Origin: JADJAH01 sp964615795
Lineage (GTDB): Bacteria; Bacteroidota; Ignavibacteria; Tepidaquicellales; Tepidaquicellaceae
Direction: 5' to 3'
Assembly: GCA_964615795.1 (NCBI GenBank)
Contig: CAZTQR010000030.1
Coordinates: forward strand, 1-37,082
DNA length: 37,082 bases
Part shown: piece after piece, positions 7,178 through 15,623 of the stretch
Layout: each line of letters opens with the position of its first letter
Position numbering within the stretch: position 1 is the stretch's first letter
Position numbers and translations under genes: made by a program
Notes under the pieces: generated by a model
Databases searched by the model: none
What the model was told of the DNA's origin: nothing
What the model saw: the letters and a program-made list of their open reading frames with translations, nothing else

Positions 7178-7998
7178 TGATGCAAAAATATTCGGGCGCC
7201 GGAAATACATTCATTATGGTGAACAATCTTGATGATCACATTTCCGATAAAAGGCGGCATGTTCTTGAACTCATTTCAGGCGAAGGCGAAGGAATGGACG
7301 GAGTGATCTTTCTGGAGAAGTCAGGCATTGCCGACTTCAAAATGAACTATTTCAACAGAGACGGTACCGGCGATGCTCTGTGCGGAAACGGACTGCGGTG
7401 CACCGCCAGATTTGCCGCAGACAACAAACATACCGGCAGTGAAAGAATATCCATTGAAGCAGTTTCCGGGATCTACGATGCCCAGCTTTTGGATGACGGG
7501 AAAGTGAAAGTGAAGTTTCCGCCTCCGCGCAGGCTCAAAACCAATTTCAAGCTGAAAGTTCATTTTGAAGGATGGTGGGAGATGCTCAACTGCTCATACG
7601 CGGATGTCGGTTCTCCGCACATAGTAGTATTCATTGACGAGATTGAACGACCTAAGATTTCATCAATTGAAGAGGTGAACGTTTTAGAGTGGGGGCGGAA
7701 TATCCGCATGCACAAAGACCTGATGCCTGAAGGCGCAAATGTTAATTTTGTGAAGGTTGAAGATGCGGGCAAAGGAAAGCTCTTGATAAGGAGTTATGAA
7801 AGAGGTGTGGAAGGCGAGACACTTGCATGCGGAACCGGTGCAATGTCCTCGGCAATTGTATTTTACGCACTCAGAGGAAGCGCGAATCCCGTAACATTGA
7901 AGACGCGCTCCGGCGAAGAACTGATAGTAGAACTTGAGCTTGACGGAAATAAAATGGTCGCAGTTCAAATGACCGGCAATGCAACCCGCATAAAATAA
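7177..7998 (+). CDS. dapF: Diaminopimelate epimerase
   Basis: DapF interconverts LL- and meso-diaminopimelate, the last step before lysine and a peptidoglycan precursor. The 273-residue cytoplasmic product has the two catalytic cysteines in their usual motifs: Cys69 in 'LCGNGLRC' and Cys218 in 'ETLACGTGAMSS'. The N-terminal 'KYSGAGNTFIMV' is the family signature that binds substrate. Residues 59-67 read 'FNRDGTGDA' where 'FNADGSEAE' is usual, a mild variation. The start at 7177 overlaps the lptD stop; GAGGAG at 7161-7166 is 10 nt upstream and serves this ATG better than the adjacent ATG at 7180. The gene ends just before a bidirectional hairpin and converges on the outer-membrane gene at 8048. 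Confidence 0.95.
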   Translation: MMQKYSGAGNTFIMVNNLDDHISDKRRHVLELISGEGEGMDGVIFLEKSGIADFKMNYFNRDGTGDALCGNGLRCTARFAADNKHTGSERISIEAVSGIYDAQLLDDGKVKVKFPPPRRLKTNFKLKVHFEGWWEMLNCSYADVGSPHIVVFIDEIERPKISSIEEVNVLEWGRNIRMHKDLMPEGANVNFVKVEDAGKGKLLIRSYERGVEGETLACGTGAMSSAIVFYALRGSANPVTLKTRSGEELIVELELDGNKMVAVQMTGNATRIK

Positions 7999-8021
7999 AA
8001 GCGCCCCGGGTTGCGGGGCGC
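7991..8021 (-). terminator. Intrinsic terminator, minus-strand orientation (possibly bidirectional)
   Basis: GCGCCCCG (8001-8008) and CGGGGCGC (8014-8021) form a perfect 8-bp GC-rich stem with a 5-nt loop. On the minus strand it is followed by TTTTATTTTA (8000-7991), the U-tract for the beta-barrel gene. On the plus strand the downstream sequence is not T-rich, so it would stop dapF transcripts less efficiently. It begins 3 bp after the dapF stop. Confidence 0.85.
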
Positions 8022-8047
8022 CTGCTTACAAATTCAGCTTCTTTGAA

Positions 8048-9280
8048 TTAGAATATGATGAAAGAAGCAATTACGTTTGTCGAGAATCTCGATTCTGTGT
8101 TATGCAGATAATCATAAGCTCCCTGAATCGAAAGAGTGATGTAATTCTCAAGATAGAAAACAAATCCTGTTGAGATCCTGTGGTTTGCAGTTGAGTAATC
8201 ATCCGACACTGTTTCGAGAACATTATTTACAAACACCTGGCTGAATGCTCTCTGAAGCGTGAGGTTATACTGCAGATTGAACTGGATCCTGTTTGTGAGG
8301 TTATACCAGTAAGCCGCAACACCTTCAGCTTCCCATACCTTTGCAAATGTTGAATCAAAGAATGTTCTGCCGTTGAGTGTGAAGAGCAACTGATGATTGA
8401 GTCCGATAGGATATCCGTATCTTCCCCTTACTTCAAGCGCCGGGTTCGGTGAGCCGATCTTCTCGTTTCTTGTCAGGACCTGATAGCTCACACCGAGTCT
8501 TACATCACCGCCGTAGTATCTCGGATTGGTGAAGTTGTAATTTACAGAGCCGGTGAACCTGTCGAACAGAACACTTGAAATTCTGTAATATCCAAGTGAA
8601 TTCATAAGAGTTGCATCAGCAACACCTGAAGCAGCTATTTCTGACTGAATGTCCTTTATAAGCATGGCTTCGTAGATCTGCTTGTACTTGTCTCTGTATT
8701 CATCTTCCTTGTCAATCAATGCCGCGATCTTGAGCATCGTTTCCTTCGGGAGGAATTTTGAGGTAACTCTTGATTTCTTAAGTTCCTCGTCAATTCTGAT
8801 AGCCTTTGCAAGAGGTGTTGCATCTACTTGCCTTCCGTAACCAAGGCCTGCAAAAAGATTGATAACCGGCCTGTTTTCAACGCCAAATTCCTTCTGCCTT
8901 GTGTATGAGGAAGTGAACGCACCGTTGGCAAAGAAGCCCTTGTCTTTGCTGAAGTATTTGCTTCCGTCAGCATTGAAAGTGTACGAATACCTTGTAGTAT
9001 CATCCCTCTTTCCAAAGATCGCACCTGTAAGGCCAACGTTCCATGCCCAGGCCGGGGATGAGTAGAACTGGGTGTACAAAGCGTCAACCCTGAAATCGCT
9101 GGTTACATTTTTAGGGGCTGTTGTATCTTTGGGATCTGTTTCTGACCAATTGTAAAATCCATTGAGAATTGCTTGTCTTGCTGAACTTACCGGTATATCG
9201 TAGTCTGTTATCTTCACATTTTGAGCATACACAGCGGAAGTTATGAACAGACTTAAAAGAATGTACTTGAAAAGTTTCAT
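8048..9280 (-). CDS. Outer-membrane beta-barrel protein of unknown function
   Basis: The product is 410 residues. It has a clear signal peptide (1-20, MKLFKYILLSLFITSAVYAQ). After that come amphipathic beta strands rich in Tyr, Phe, Asn and Gly, and a C-terminal strand ending in Phe ('NVIASFIIF'), as in outer-membrane barrels. About residues 155-225 break the pattern: this stretch is charged and helix-prone ('RIDEELKKS', 'ALIDKEDEYRDKYKQIYEAM') and lies between barrel segments, possibly a periplasmic or surface insertion. I do not recognise the family. It is transcribed alone, with its own promoter-like region and terminator. Porin, adhesin or structural roles are all possible. Confidence 0.75.
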   Translation of the reverse strand: MKLFKYILLSLFITSAVYAQNVKITDYDIPVSSARQAILNGFYNWSETDPKDTTAPKNVTSDFRVDALYTQFYSSPAWAWNVGLTGAIFGKRDDTTRYSYTFNADGSKYFSKDKGFFANGAFTSSYTRQKEFGVENRPVINLFAGLGYGRQVDATPLAKAIRIDEELKKSRVTSKFLPKETMLKIAALIDKEDEYRDKYKQIYEAMLIKDIQSEIAASGVADATLMNSLGYYRISSVLFDRFTGSVNYNFTNPRYYGGDVRLGVSYQVLTRNEKIGSPNPALEVRGRYGYPIGLNHQLLFTLNGRTFFDSTFAKVWEAEGVAAYWYNLTNRIQFNLQYNLTLQRAFSQVFVNNVLETVSDDYSTANHRISTGFVFYLENYITLSIQGAYDYLHNTESRFSTNVIASFIIF

Positions 9281-9312
9281 TGCTTATCCTTTCGGCTGTT
9301 TTATAAATATCC

Positions 9313-9362
9313 GCAATATATACAATTTTACAAAAATACTTAATGAATTAATTGAAGCTTAA
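9313..9362 (-). promoter_or_regulatory. Promoter region of the beta-barrel gene within a 337-bp divergent spacer
   Basis: The AT-rich spacer 9281-9617 separates the beta-barrel gene from lpdA and holds no gene. On the minus strand it contains TATTTTTG (9338-9331), an exact match to the Bacteroidota -7 consensus TAnnTTTG, and TATATTGC (9320-9313) nearer the gene. The segment aagcttcaattaa just upstream recurs before aceE. Which box is used cannot be decided from sequence. I found no convincing promoter for lpdA; the TTGACA at 9595 lies too close to its start. Confidence 0.4.
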
Positions 9363-9617
9363 AAAAAAATTTTGCCCCTCAAAAACAGCCTGGAATTGCA
9401 CTTTTTTTCACCGAAAGAAGGTCAATTTTTGCATTCCTCTTCTTAAATAGTGGACGCATTCTAAAAAAGTGAACAGCAACGCAATTGTTTGGAAACATAA
9501 AAGAGTTTGTTCATCCGGCCTTATCAGAAATAAATGCATTTTGATTTTATTGCCGAATTCAGAACTTGATTTTGTTTAAAAAAGGAAATCTGTTTTGACA
9601 ATTAACTGAAAAGAATT

Positions 9618-11030
9618 TTGGAAAAAAAAGAACTGATAGTTATTGGTGCGGGACCGGGCGGATACGCTTCTGCTTTTCTTGCCGCCGACCTTGGAATGAA
9701 CGTGACTTTGATTGACAAAGAAAATAATCCTGGAGGCGTTTGCCTTTACAGAGGCTGTATTCCCTCCAAAGCATTTCTGCATGCGGCAGAGCTTATCCAC
9801 TCCGCAGACGAAGCAAAGAACATCGGCATTGATTTCGGCAAGCCTTCAATTGACCACGCAAGACTCCGGGAATGGAAGAACGAAGTTGTAGGCAAACTCA
9901 CGTCAGGTCTCGGGCAACTTGCCAAACAAAGAAAGATAAACTACATAAAGGGTACTGCAAAGTTTGTATCGGATCAGATCATTGAAGTTGCGCATGCAGA
10001 CGGAAGGTCGGAGCAGTTCTCTTTTTCAAACCTCATAATTGCAACGGGCTCTTCAATTGCAAGGCTTCCCGGTTTCGAAGCGGACCCCTCGCTCATTCTG
10101 GATTCTACATCCGCGCTTGAACTCAGGGAGATCCCTTCATCCATGCTTATTATCGGCGGCGGTTACATCGGGCTTGAGCTTGGAACGGTTTACTCCGCAC
10201 TTGGCACAAAGATAACAGTTGCTGAGATGCTTCCCGGAATTCTGAGCGGTGCAGACAAGGACCTTGTTGCCGTTCTTCAGAAAAACCTTTCAAAGAAATT
10301 TGAAGCGATAATGACCAATACAAAGGTTAAGAGCATTGAAAGCGTAAACGGAAAAGCAAAGGTTAGCTTTGAGAATAATTCGGGCGAGATATCCGAAGGC
10401 ATATTTGACAAAGTGCTGATCTCAATAGGCAGAAAGCCGGATGCAGGATCACTTGATCCGGCTAAGGCGGGACTCAGAGTGGATCCGAAGGGATTCATCG
10501 TAACCGACGATTCATGCAGAACCAACGTAAAGAATATTTATGCAATCGGAGATATTGCAGGAGAACCAATGCTCGCCCACAAGGCATCACATGAAGGCAG
10601 GCTGGCAGTTGAAGTGATACACGGTTCAAAGGCAATCTTTGATCCGAAGGCTATCCCGGCTGTTGTATTCACCGATCCGGAAATTGCCTGGGCAGGACTG
10701 ACCGAATCGGAAGCAAAGGAGAAGAACATTCCGCATGAAGTTGCAAAGTTCCCGTGGGCGGCTTCCGGAAGGGCGCTCACTCTCGGAAGGACAGACGGCC
10801 TCACAAAGCTGATTATTGATCCAAAGACAAGCCGGATCATTGGGATTGGAATTGCAGGGCCTCACGCCGGCGATCTGATCTCGGAAGGGGTGCTTGCAAT
10901 AGAAATGGGGGCAAATGCCGCAGACATCAGACTCACAATACATCCGCATCCTACCTTGTCTGAGACCATAATGGAGGCCGCTGATGTGTTCTTCGGACAA
11001 AGCACTCATATTTACAGACCGAAAAAGTAA
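9618..11030 (+). CDS. lpdA: Dihydrolipoamide dehydrogenase (E3)
   Basis: This FAD enzyme reoxidises the dihydrolipoyl group of 2-oxoacid dehydrogenases, making NADH. The 470-residue product has the FAD-binding 'GAGPGG' (10-15) and the redox disulfide Cys42/Cys47 in 'GGVCLYRGCIPSKAF'. The NAD-binding 'IIGGGYIGLELG' is central, 'YAIGDIAG' marks the second FAD contact, and the dimer-interface pair His444-Glu449 lies in 'HPHPTLSE'. The 'CLYRGC' variant of the usual 'CLNVGC' is common outside Proteobacteria. The TTG start is required because the next Met is residue 27, past the FAD loop. It faces aceF-aceE, with arfB between, so it most likely serves that pyruvate dehydrogenase, though E3 may be shared with other complexes. 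Confidence 0.95.
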   Translation: MEKKELIVIGAGPGGYASAFLAADLGMNVTLIDKENNPGGVCLYRGCIPSKAFLHAAELIHSADEAKNIGIDFGKPSIDHARLREWKNEVVGKLTSGLGQLAKQRKINYIKGTAKFVSDQIIEVAHADGRSEQFSFSNLIIATGSSIARLPGFEADPSLILDSTSALELREIPSSMLIIGGGYIGLELGTVYSALGTKITVAEMLPGILSGADKDLVAVLQKNLSKKFEAIMTNTKVKSIESVNGKAKVSFENNSGEISEGIFDKVLISIGRKPDAGSLDPAKAGLRVDPKGFIVTDDSCRTNVKNIYAIGDIAGEPMLAHKASHEGRLAVEVIHGSKAIFDPKAIPAVVFTDPEIAWAGLTESEAKEKNIPHEVAKFPWAASGRALTLGRTDGLTKLIIDPKTSRIIGIGIAGPHAGDLISEGVLAIEMGANAADIRLTIHPHPTLSETIMEAADVFFGQSTHIYRPKK

Positions 11031-11039
11031 CCCGGACTG

Positions 11040-11456
11040 ATGATGACAACAGCGCTCAGGGACTTTTCACCGGAAGCGGAATTTACAACCTCGCGAAGCG
11101 GAGGAAAGGGCGGACAGAATGTGAACAAGGTCGAGACAAGAGTTCAGATTCACTTTGACATATACAGAAGTTCGCTCCTTACAGATGAAGAGAAACAACT
11201 TCTGAAGAACAGACGGAAGAGCAGGATCTCCGGGGAAGGAATAATTATTATTTCATCTGATGAAGAGAGGTCTCAGTATCTTAACAAGCTGAAGGCAATT
11301 GAAAAACTGAATGAGCTCTTGATCAAATCGCTGAAAAGAACGAAGCCAAGGAAGAAAACGAGGCCGACTTCAGGATCGGTGGCAGAGCGGCTTCAAAAGA
11401 AGAAACTGCATTCGGGAAAAAAGAATCTCAGGAGAAAGAACTTCGGCGATGATTAG
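11040..11456 (+). CDS. arfB: Alternative ribosome-rescue factor / peptidyl-tRNA hydrolase ArfB
   Basis: ArfB (YaeJ, ICT1-like) frees ribosomes stalled on non-stop mRNA by hydrolysing peptidyl-tRNA. The 138-residue product has the release-factor catalytic loop GGQ at residues 24-26 within 'SRSGGKGGQNVNKVET'. The C-terminal tail from about residue 95 is strongly basic ('KSLKRTKPRKKTRPT', 'KKNLRRK'), as needed to enter the empty mRNA channel. Length and layout match ArfB rather than full-length RF1/RF2. It starts 9 bp after lpdA on the same strand and is probably cotranscribed. Its stop codon overlaps the stop codon of the convergent aceF gene. An in-frame ATG at 11043 is an alternative start. 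Confidence 0.92.
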   Translation: MMTTALRDFSPEAEFTTSRSGGKGGQNVNKVETRVQIHFDIYRSSLLTDEEKQLLKNRRKSRISGEGIIIISSDEERSQYLNKLKAIEKLNELLIKSLKRTKPRKKTRPTSGSVAERLQKKKLHSGKKNLRRKNFGDD

Positions 11457-12751
11457 AGAAATATCCTAAGCGGATTTTCCAGCGCATCGCAAACCCATCT
11501 CAGGAATCTCGCCGCATCGGCGCCGTCAATTATCCTGTGGTCATAGGTCAGTGAAAGCGGAAGCATAAGCTTTGGAATGAAACTGCCTGCGTTATACACC
11601 GGTTCCCATGAAGATCTTGAAACTCCGATAATAGCAACCTGAGGCGAATATACAATAGGAGTGAAAGCAGTTCCGCCGATTCCCCCAAGGTTTGAGATAG
11701 TGAAATTCCCTCCGTCCATTTCTTCCGGCATTATCTTCTTGCTTCTGCATTTCTCGGCAAGCACGCTTATCTCCACCGAAAGCTCGGTTATGCTTTTCTT
11801 GTCTGCATTCTTCACTACAGGTACCAGGAGCCCGCGGTCTGTATCCACGGCAATCCCGATGTTGCAGTATTCTTTGTAAATGATCTCACGCCTTGCAAGA
11901 TCTATGCTTGTGTTGAACTGCGGAAATTCACGCAACGCAAGTGCGACCACCGCAGTAAGTATGGAAGTGACAGTTAATCTGCCTCCCTCTTTCTCAACTT
12001 CCGAGCCGTATTTCTTGCGGAACTCCTCAAGGGCTGTTATGTCTGCCTTATCAAACTGAGTAACCATGGGAACCGTCGTCCAGGCATACGACATTGATTC
12101 GGCCGTTATCATCCTTACTTTGTTCATCGGCTCAATTCTCACCTCACCCCACTTTCTGAAATCAGGAAGAGGCTTCTGAACAATACCCGCAGAGGGCATT
12201 GCCGAAACTCCAGACATCACTTCCTTCACATGCCTTTTGACATCCTCTTCCGTGATCCTTCCCGATGTACCCGTACCTTTGACTCTTGTGATGTCCGCTC
12301 CAAGTTCGCGGGCAAGCCTTCTCACAGACGGCGATGCCGGAGCATTGCTTCCGGGAAGTTCCTGATGTTCGCTTATAAATGGTGCCTCAATGTTTCCGGG
12401 CTTTGCTTCTTCAGGTGTCTTTTCTTTTTGTGACTTTGGCTCGGTCTTGTCCGGAGTTACATCTTCAACCGGCAGAGTCTTTGGAGCGGATTCCGTTTTA
12501 GCATCCGCGGATGAGTCCGTCTCCAGCTTAACAATAACCTGGCCTATCTTTATCTTCTCGCCCTGCTGTACGCAGACTTCAGTGACCACACCCGAGTCAG
12601 TTGAAGGCACTTCAAATGAGGCCTTGTCTGTTTCCAGTTCGATAAGCGGCTGATCGGCTTTGACTTCTTCACCCGCCTTCACCAGTACTTTCACTACATC
12701 ACCGGAGTCCACGTTATCGGAAACTTCCGGGAGAACAATTTCCTTCAGCAT
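11453..12751 (-). CDS. aceF: Pyruvate dehydrogenase E2, dihydrolipoyl acetyltransferase
   Basis: E2 forms the core of the pyruvate dehydrogenase complex and transfers acetyl from lipoate to CoA. The 432-residue product has one lipoyl domain (about 1-78, lipoyl-Lys43 in 'ETDKASFEVPS'). Next come a charged Pro/Glu/Lys linker (about 80-135), the E1/E3-binding domain (about 139-175, 'PSVRRLARELGADI' and 'GTGTSGRITEEDV') and the catalytic domain with H405-x3-D409-G in 'DHRIIDGADAARF'. One lipoyl domain is fewer than the three in E. coli AceF but common elsewhere. It lies 12 bp after aceE in the same transcript. Pairing with a homodimeric E1 next door points to pyruvate rather than 2-oxoglutarate as substrate. 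Confidence 0.93.
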   Translation of the reverse strand: MLKEIVLPEVSDNVDSGDVVKVLVKAGEEVKADQPLIELETDKASFEVPSTDSGVVTEVCVQQGEKIKIGQVIVKLETDSSADAKTESAPKTLPVEDVTPDKTEPKSQKEKTPEEAKPGNIEAPFISEHQELPGSNAPASPSVRRLARELGADITRVKGTGTSGRITEEDVKRHVKEVMSGVSAMPSAGIVQKPLPDFRKWGEVRIEPMNKVRMITAESMSYAWTTVPMVTQFDKADITALEEFRKKYGSEVEKEGGRLTVTSILTAVVALALREFPQFNTSIDLARREIIYKEYCNIGIAVDTDRGLLVPVVKNADKKSITELSVEISVLAEKCRSKKIMPEEMDGGNFTISNLGGIGGTAFTPIVYSPQVAIIGVSRSSWEPVYNAGSFIPKLMLPLSLTYDHRIIDGADAARFLRWVCDALENPLRIFL

Positions 12752-12763
12752 AAATTTGTTTGC

Positions 12764-15433
12764 TTATACCGTTGCCGGATTTGGTTTTTCCGGATCAATG
12801 TTCAATGCCTTCACGGCCTTCTTCACCACTTCCTCATTCATGCATCCTTCTTTCATAAGTCCGCTCAGAGCTGTTACCGTAATGTACCTGTGATCAACTT
12901 CAAAGAAATCTCTCAACTGATGTCTTCCGTCGCTTCTTCCGAAACCGTCTGTGCCAAGTATTTCAAACCTGCCCGGCACCCATTTGCTGATCATTGCCGG
13001 AAGCGCTTTAATGTAATCCGTTGCTGCAACAAAGACCCCCTTTTCGCCGCCGAGAGCTTTTGTAATGTACGGGATCTCCTTTGCATCGGGATTGAGAATG
13101 TTCCTTCGTTCTGTGCTCAGTGCATCCGAATACAACTCCTTGTAACTCGTAACGCTCCACACGTCAGCAGAAACTCCGAACTTCTCTTCAAGAAGTTTCG
13201 CCGCCTTTATGCACTCATTAAGTATCGATCCGCTTCCGAACAGGTGCACCTTGGGGTCTTCGGGCTTCCGGACGGATGCCCTGAATTTGTAAATTCCCCT
13301 GATGATCCCTTCTTCCGCTCCCTGAGGCATTTCCGGCATGTGGTAATTTTCATTCATCGCCGTGATGTAATAGAAAATGTCTTCCTGATCTTCATACATC
13401 CTCTTCAGCCCGTCCCTGATTATCACGGCCATTTCATAAGCATAAGCGGGATCATAAGCCTTAAGATTCGGTACGGGAAGCGCAAGCACATGGCTGTTTC
13501 CGTCCTGATGCTGAAGCCCTTCTCCGCTGAGAGTTGTCCTGCCGGCGGTTGCGCCGATAAGGAATCCGCGCGTCCTGCTGTCAGCCGCCGCCCATACAAG
13601 ATCGCCGATCCTCTGGAATCCGAACATTGAATAAAATATGAAGAACGGGATCATGTTCACTCCGTGAACTGCGTACGATGTGCCTGCGGCAATGAATGAA
13701 GACATTGACCCGGCCTCGGTTATCCCTTCTTCAAGAATCGCACCCGTCTTCTCCTCTTTATAGTACAGCAGACTTCCTTTGTCAACCGGTTCATATATCT
13801 GCCCTACATGAGAATAGATGCCGACCTGTCTGAAGAGTGACTCCATTCCAAAGGTCCTTGCTTCGTCAGGAACGATCGGAACAATGAACTTTCCTATGTT
13901 CGCATCTTTCAGAAGCTTAGTAAGCATCTGAACAAACGCCATTGTTGACGAAACTTCCCTTCCTCCGGAGCCTTTCAGAAACTCTTCAAACAATTCCGGT
14001 GAAGGCATTGTCAGCGGGGGCGATGACTTGCCGCTCCTTGACGGAAGAAATCCTCCAAGCTCATTCCTTCTCTGAATTATGTATTTGACCTCCTCGCTGT
14101 CTTCGGAAGGCCTGTAGAACGGCGCCTCAGAGACATTTTCATCTGAGATAGGAATACCGAACCTGCTTCTGAACTCCCTGAGCTCCTGTTCATTGAGCTT
14201 CTTCTGCTGATGGGATATGTTCTTGCCTTCGCCCGACTCTCCGAGCCCGTATCCTTTGATGGTCTTTGCAAGTATTACAGTCGGCGAACCCTTGTGACTT
14301 ACTGCCGCCTGATATGCGGCGTAAACTTTATCGGGATCATGGCCGCCCCGCTTTAGCCTGGCAAGCTGTTCATCAGACAGGTTCTTCACCAGTTCCCTTA
14401 TTCTCGGGTCCTTTCCGAAGAAATCTTCACGGATGAAACTGCCGTCTGATACAGAGTACTTCTGGTACTGCCCGTCAACCACTTCATTCATCCTTTCAAC
14501 AAGCAAACCGTAATCATCTTTTTCAAGAAGCGGATCCCAGTCGCCGCCCCAGATAACTTTAATTACATTCCATCCTGCGCCTCTGAAGATCGCCTCAAGC
14601 TCCTGAATGATCTTTCCGTTTCCGCGGACGGGCCCGTCAAGTCTTTGCAGGTTTGCGTTGATGACAAATATCAGATTATCGAGCTTCTCCCGCGAGGCAA
14701 GCGTTATGGCGCCGAGGGATTCCGGCTCATCGGTTTCACCGTCTCCAAGGAAAGCCCAGACCTTCTGCTGTGAGGTGTCTTTGATTCCCCTGTCTTCAAG
14801 ATACCTGCAAAACCTTGCCTGATAAATTGCCATGATGGGCGACAGTCCCATGGAAACTGTGGGAAACTGCCAGAATCTCGGCATCAGCCACGGGTGAGGA
14901 TAAGATGAAAGCCCGCGCTTTGAAGAAAGCTCTCTCCTGAAATTCGCAAGGTCTTCTTCCTGTATTCTCCCTTCAAGCATGGCCCTTGCGTAAATTCCCG
15001 GCGCCGCATGCCCCTGAAAATATACAAGGTCACCGCCGCTCGGATGCTCCGGCCCCCGGAAAAAGTGATTGAAACCAACTTCGTACAGCGTGGCCGCCGA
15101 AGCGTATGTGGAAATGTGCCCTCCGATCCCGTCAAGTTCCCTGTTTGCCCTGACCACCATGGCCATTGCATTCCAGCGTATTATACTCTTGATCCTTCTC
15201 TCGATCTCCCTGCTTCCCGGATAAACCGGCTGTTCAAAGGGCTGAATAGTATTTACATAAGGAGTGTTTGCCGAAAAATGAACATCAACACCGTTCTTCA
15301 TCGCTCTCGCCTGAAGTATCCTCAACAGCTCGTTCACCCTTTCCGGGCCCTGCGAGCTAAGGACAAAATCCAGCGATTCCATCCATTCGCGGTTCTCCTG
15401 GTCTTTAAGCTGTTTAGAGTCTGTCTGTGACAT
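12764..15433 (-). CDS. aceE: Pyruvate dehydrogenase E1, homodimeric type
   Basis: E1 decarboxylates pyruvate with thiamine diphosphate and acetylates the E2 lipoyl group. The 889-residue length and single-chain layout identify the homodimeric AceE type, not the alpha/beta heterodimer. The thiamine-diphosphate motif runs from GDGETDEPES (230-239) to 'NANLQRLDGPVRGN' (259-272). Other AceE hallmarks are 'DGIGGHISTYASAATLYEVG' (101-120), 'YFQGHAAPGIYAR' (138-150) and a C-terminal 'GTDGFGRSDGR'. It heads the aceE-aceF operon, with a promoter-like box 18 bp before the ATG implying a very short leader. Large open frames on the opposite strand are shadows. Confidence 0.95.
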   Translation of the reverse strand: MSQTDSKQLKDQENREWMESLDFVLSSQGPERVNELLRILQARAMKNGVDVHFSANTPYVNTIQPFEQPVYPGSREIERRIKSIIRWNAMAMVVRANRELDGIGGHISTYASAATLYEVGFNHFFRGPEHPSGGDLVYFQGHAAPGIYARAMLEGRIQEEDLANFRRELSSKRGLSSYPHPWLMPRFWQFPTVSMGLSPIMAIYQARFCRYLEDRGIKDTSQQKVWAFLGDGETDEPESLGAITLASREKLDNLIFVINANLQRLDGPVRGNGKIIQELEAIFRGAGWNVIKVIWGGDWDPLLEKDDYGLLVERMNEVVDGQYQKYSVSDGSFIREDFFGKDPRIRELVKNLSDEQLARLKRGGHDPDKVYAAYQAAVSHKGSPTVILAKTIKGYGLGESGEGKNISHQQKKLNEQELREFRSRFGIPISDENVSEAPFYRPSEDSEEVKYIIQRRNELGGFLPSRSGKSSPPLTMPSPELFEEFLKGSGGREVSSTMAFVQMLTKLLKDANIGKFIVPIVPDEARTFGMESLFRQVGIYSHVGQIYEPVDKGSLLYYKEEKTGAILEEGITEAGSMSSFIAAGTSYAVHGVNMIPFFIFYSMFGFQRIGDLVWAAADSRTRGFLIGATAGRTTLSGEGLQHQDGNSHVLALPVPNLKAYDPAYAYEMAVIIRDGLKRMYEDQEDIFYYITAMNENYHMPEMPQGAEEGIIRGIYKFRASVRKPEDPKVHLFGSGSILNECIKAAKLLEEKFGVSADVWSVTSYKELYSDALSTERRNILNPDAKEIPYITKALGGEKGVFVAATDYIKALPAMISKWVPGRFEILGTDGFGRSDGRHQLRDFFEVDHRYITVTALSGLMKEGCMNEEVVKKAVKALNIDPEKPNPATV

Positions 15434-15451
15434 TTGAGATAAAATTAAGTT

Positions 15452-15476
15452 GCGAAAATACTTAATTGAAGCTTAA
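15452..15476 (-). promoter_or_regulatory. Promoter-like element upstream of aceE
   Basis: On the minus strand ttaagcttcaattaagtatt leads into TATTTTCGC (15460-15452), close to TAnnTTTG. It ends 18 bp before the aceE ATG. The same word, with eight extra bases inside, occurs before the beta-barrel gene at 9331-9362. Confidence 0.4.
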
Positions 15477-15592
15477 TGAAAAGTCCAATAAAAATCTCTG
15501 AATGCCGGAGCAATCGCAATCCCTGCAATCTTTCCAAATCACAATCCTGATTTGCCGCCTCGTTTTGAGTGAAATTTCTCTGCTTCAATAAG

Positions 15593-15600
15593 TATATTGC
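15593..15600 (+). promoter_or_regulatory. Promoter-like -10 box upstream of the aminotransferase
   Basis: TATATTGC within aataagtatattgcatca, 23 bp before the ATG at 15624. A TTGAGT at about 15566 could be the -35 region with a long spacer of about 22 bp. The same -10 word precedes ffs. Confidence 0.4.
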
Positions 15601-15623
15601 ATCACAATTAAATCCCAATCGTT

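Noticed and set aside
9595..9600. TTGACA as a -35 element for lpdA
   Set aside because: It lies 17 bp before the start codon, leaving no space for a -10 and a transcript containing the start.
12890..13630. 246-codon plus-strand open frame
   Set aside because: It is wholly antisense to aceE, whose product is unmistakable; the frame has no recognisable motifs.
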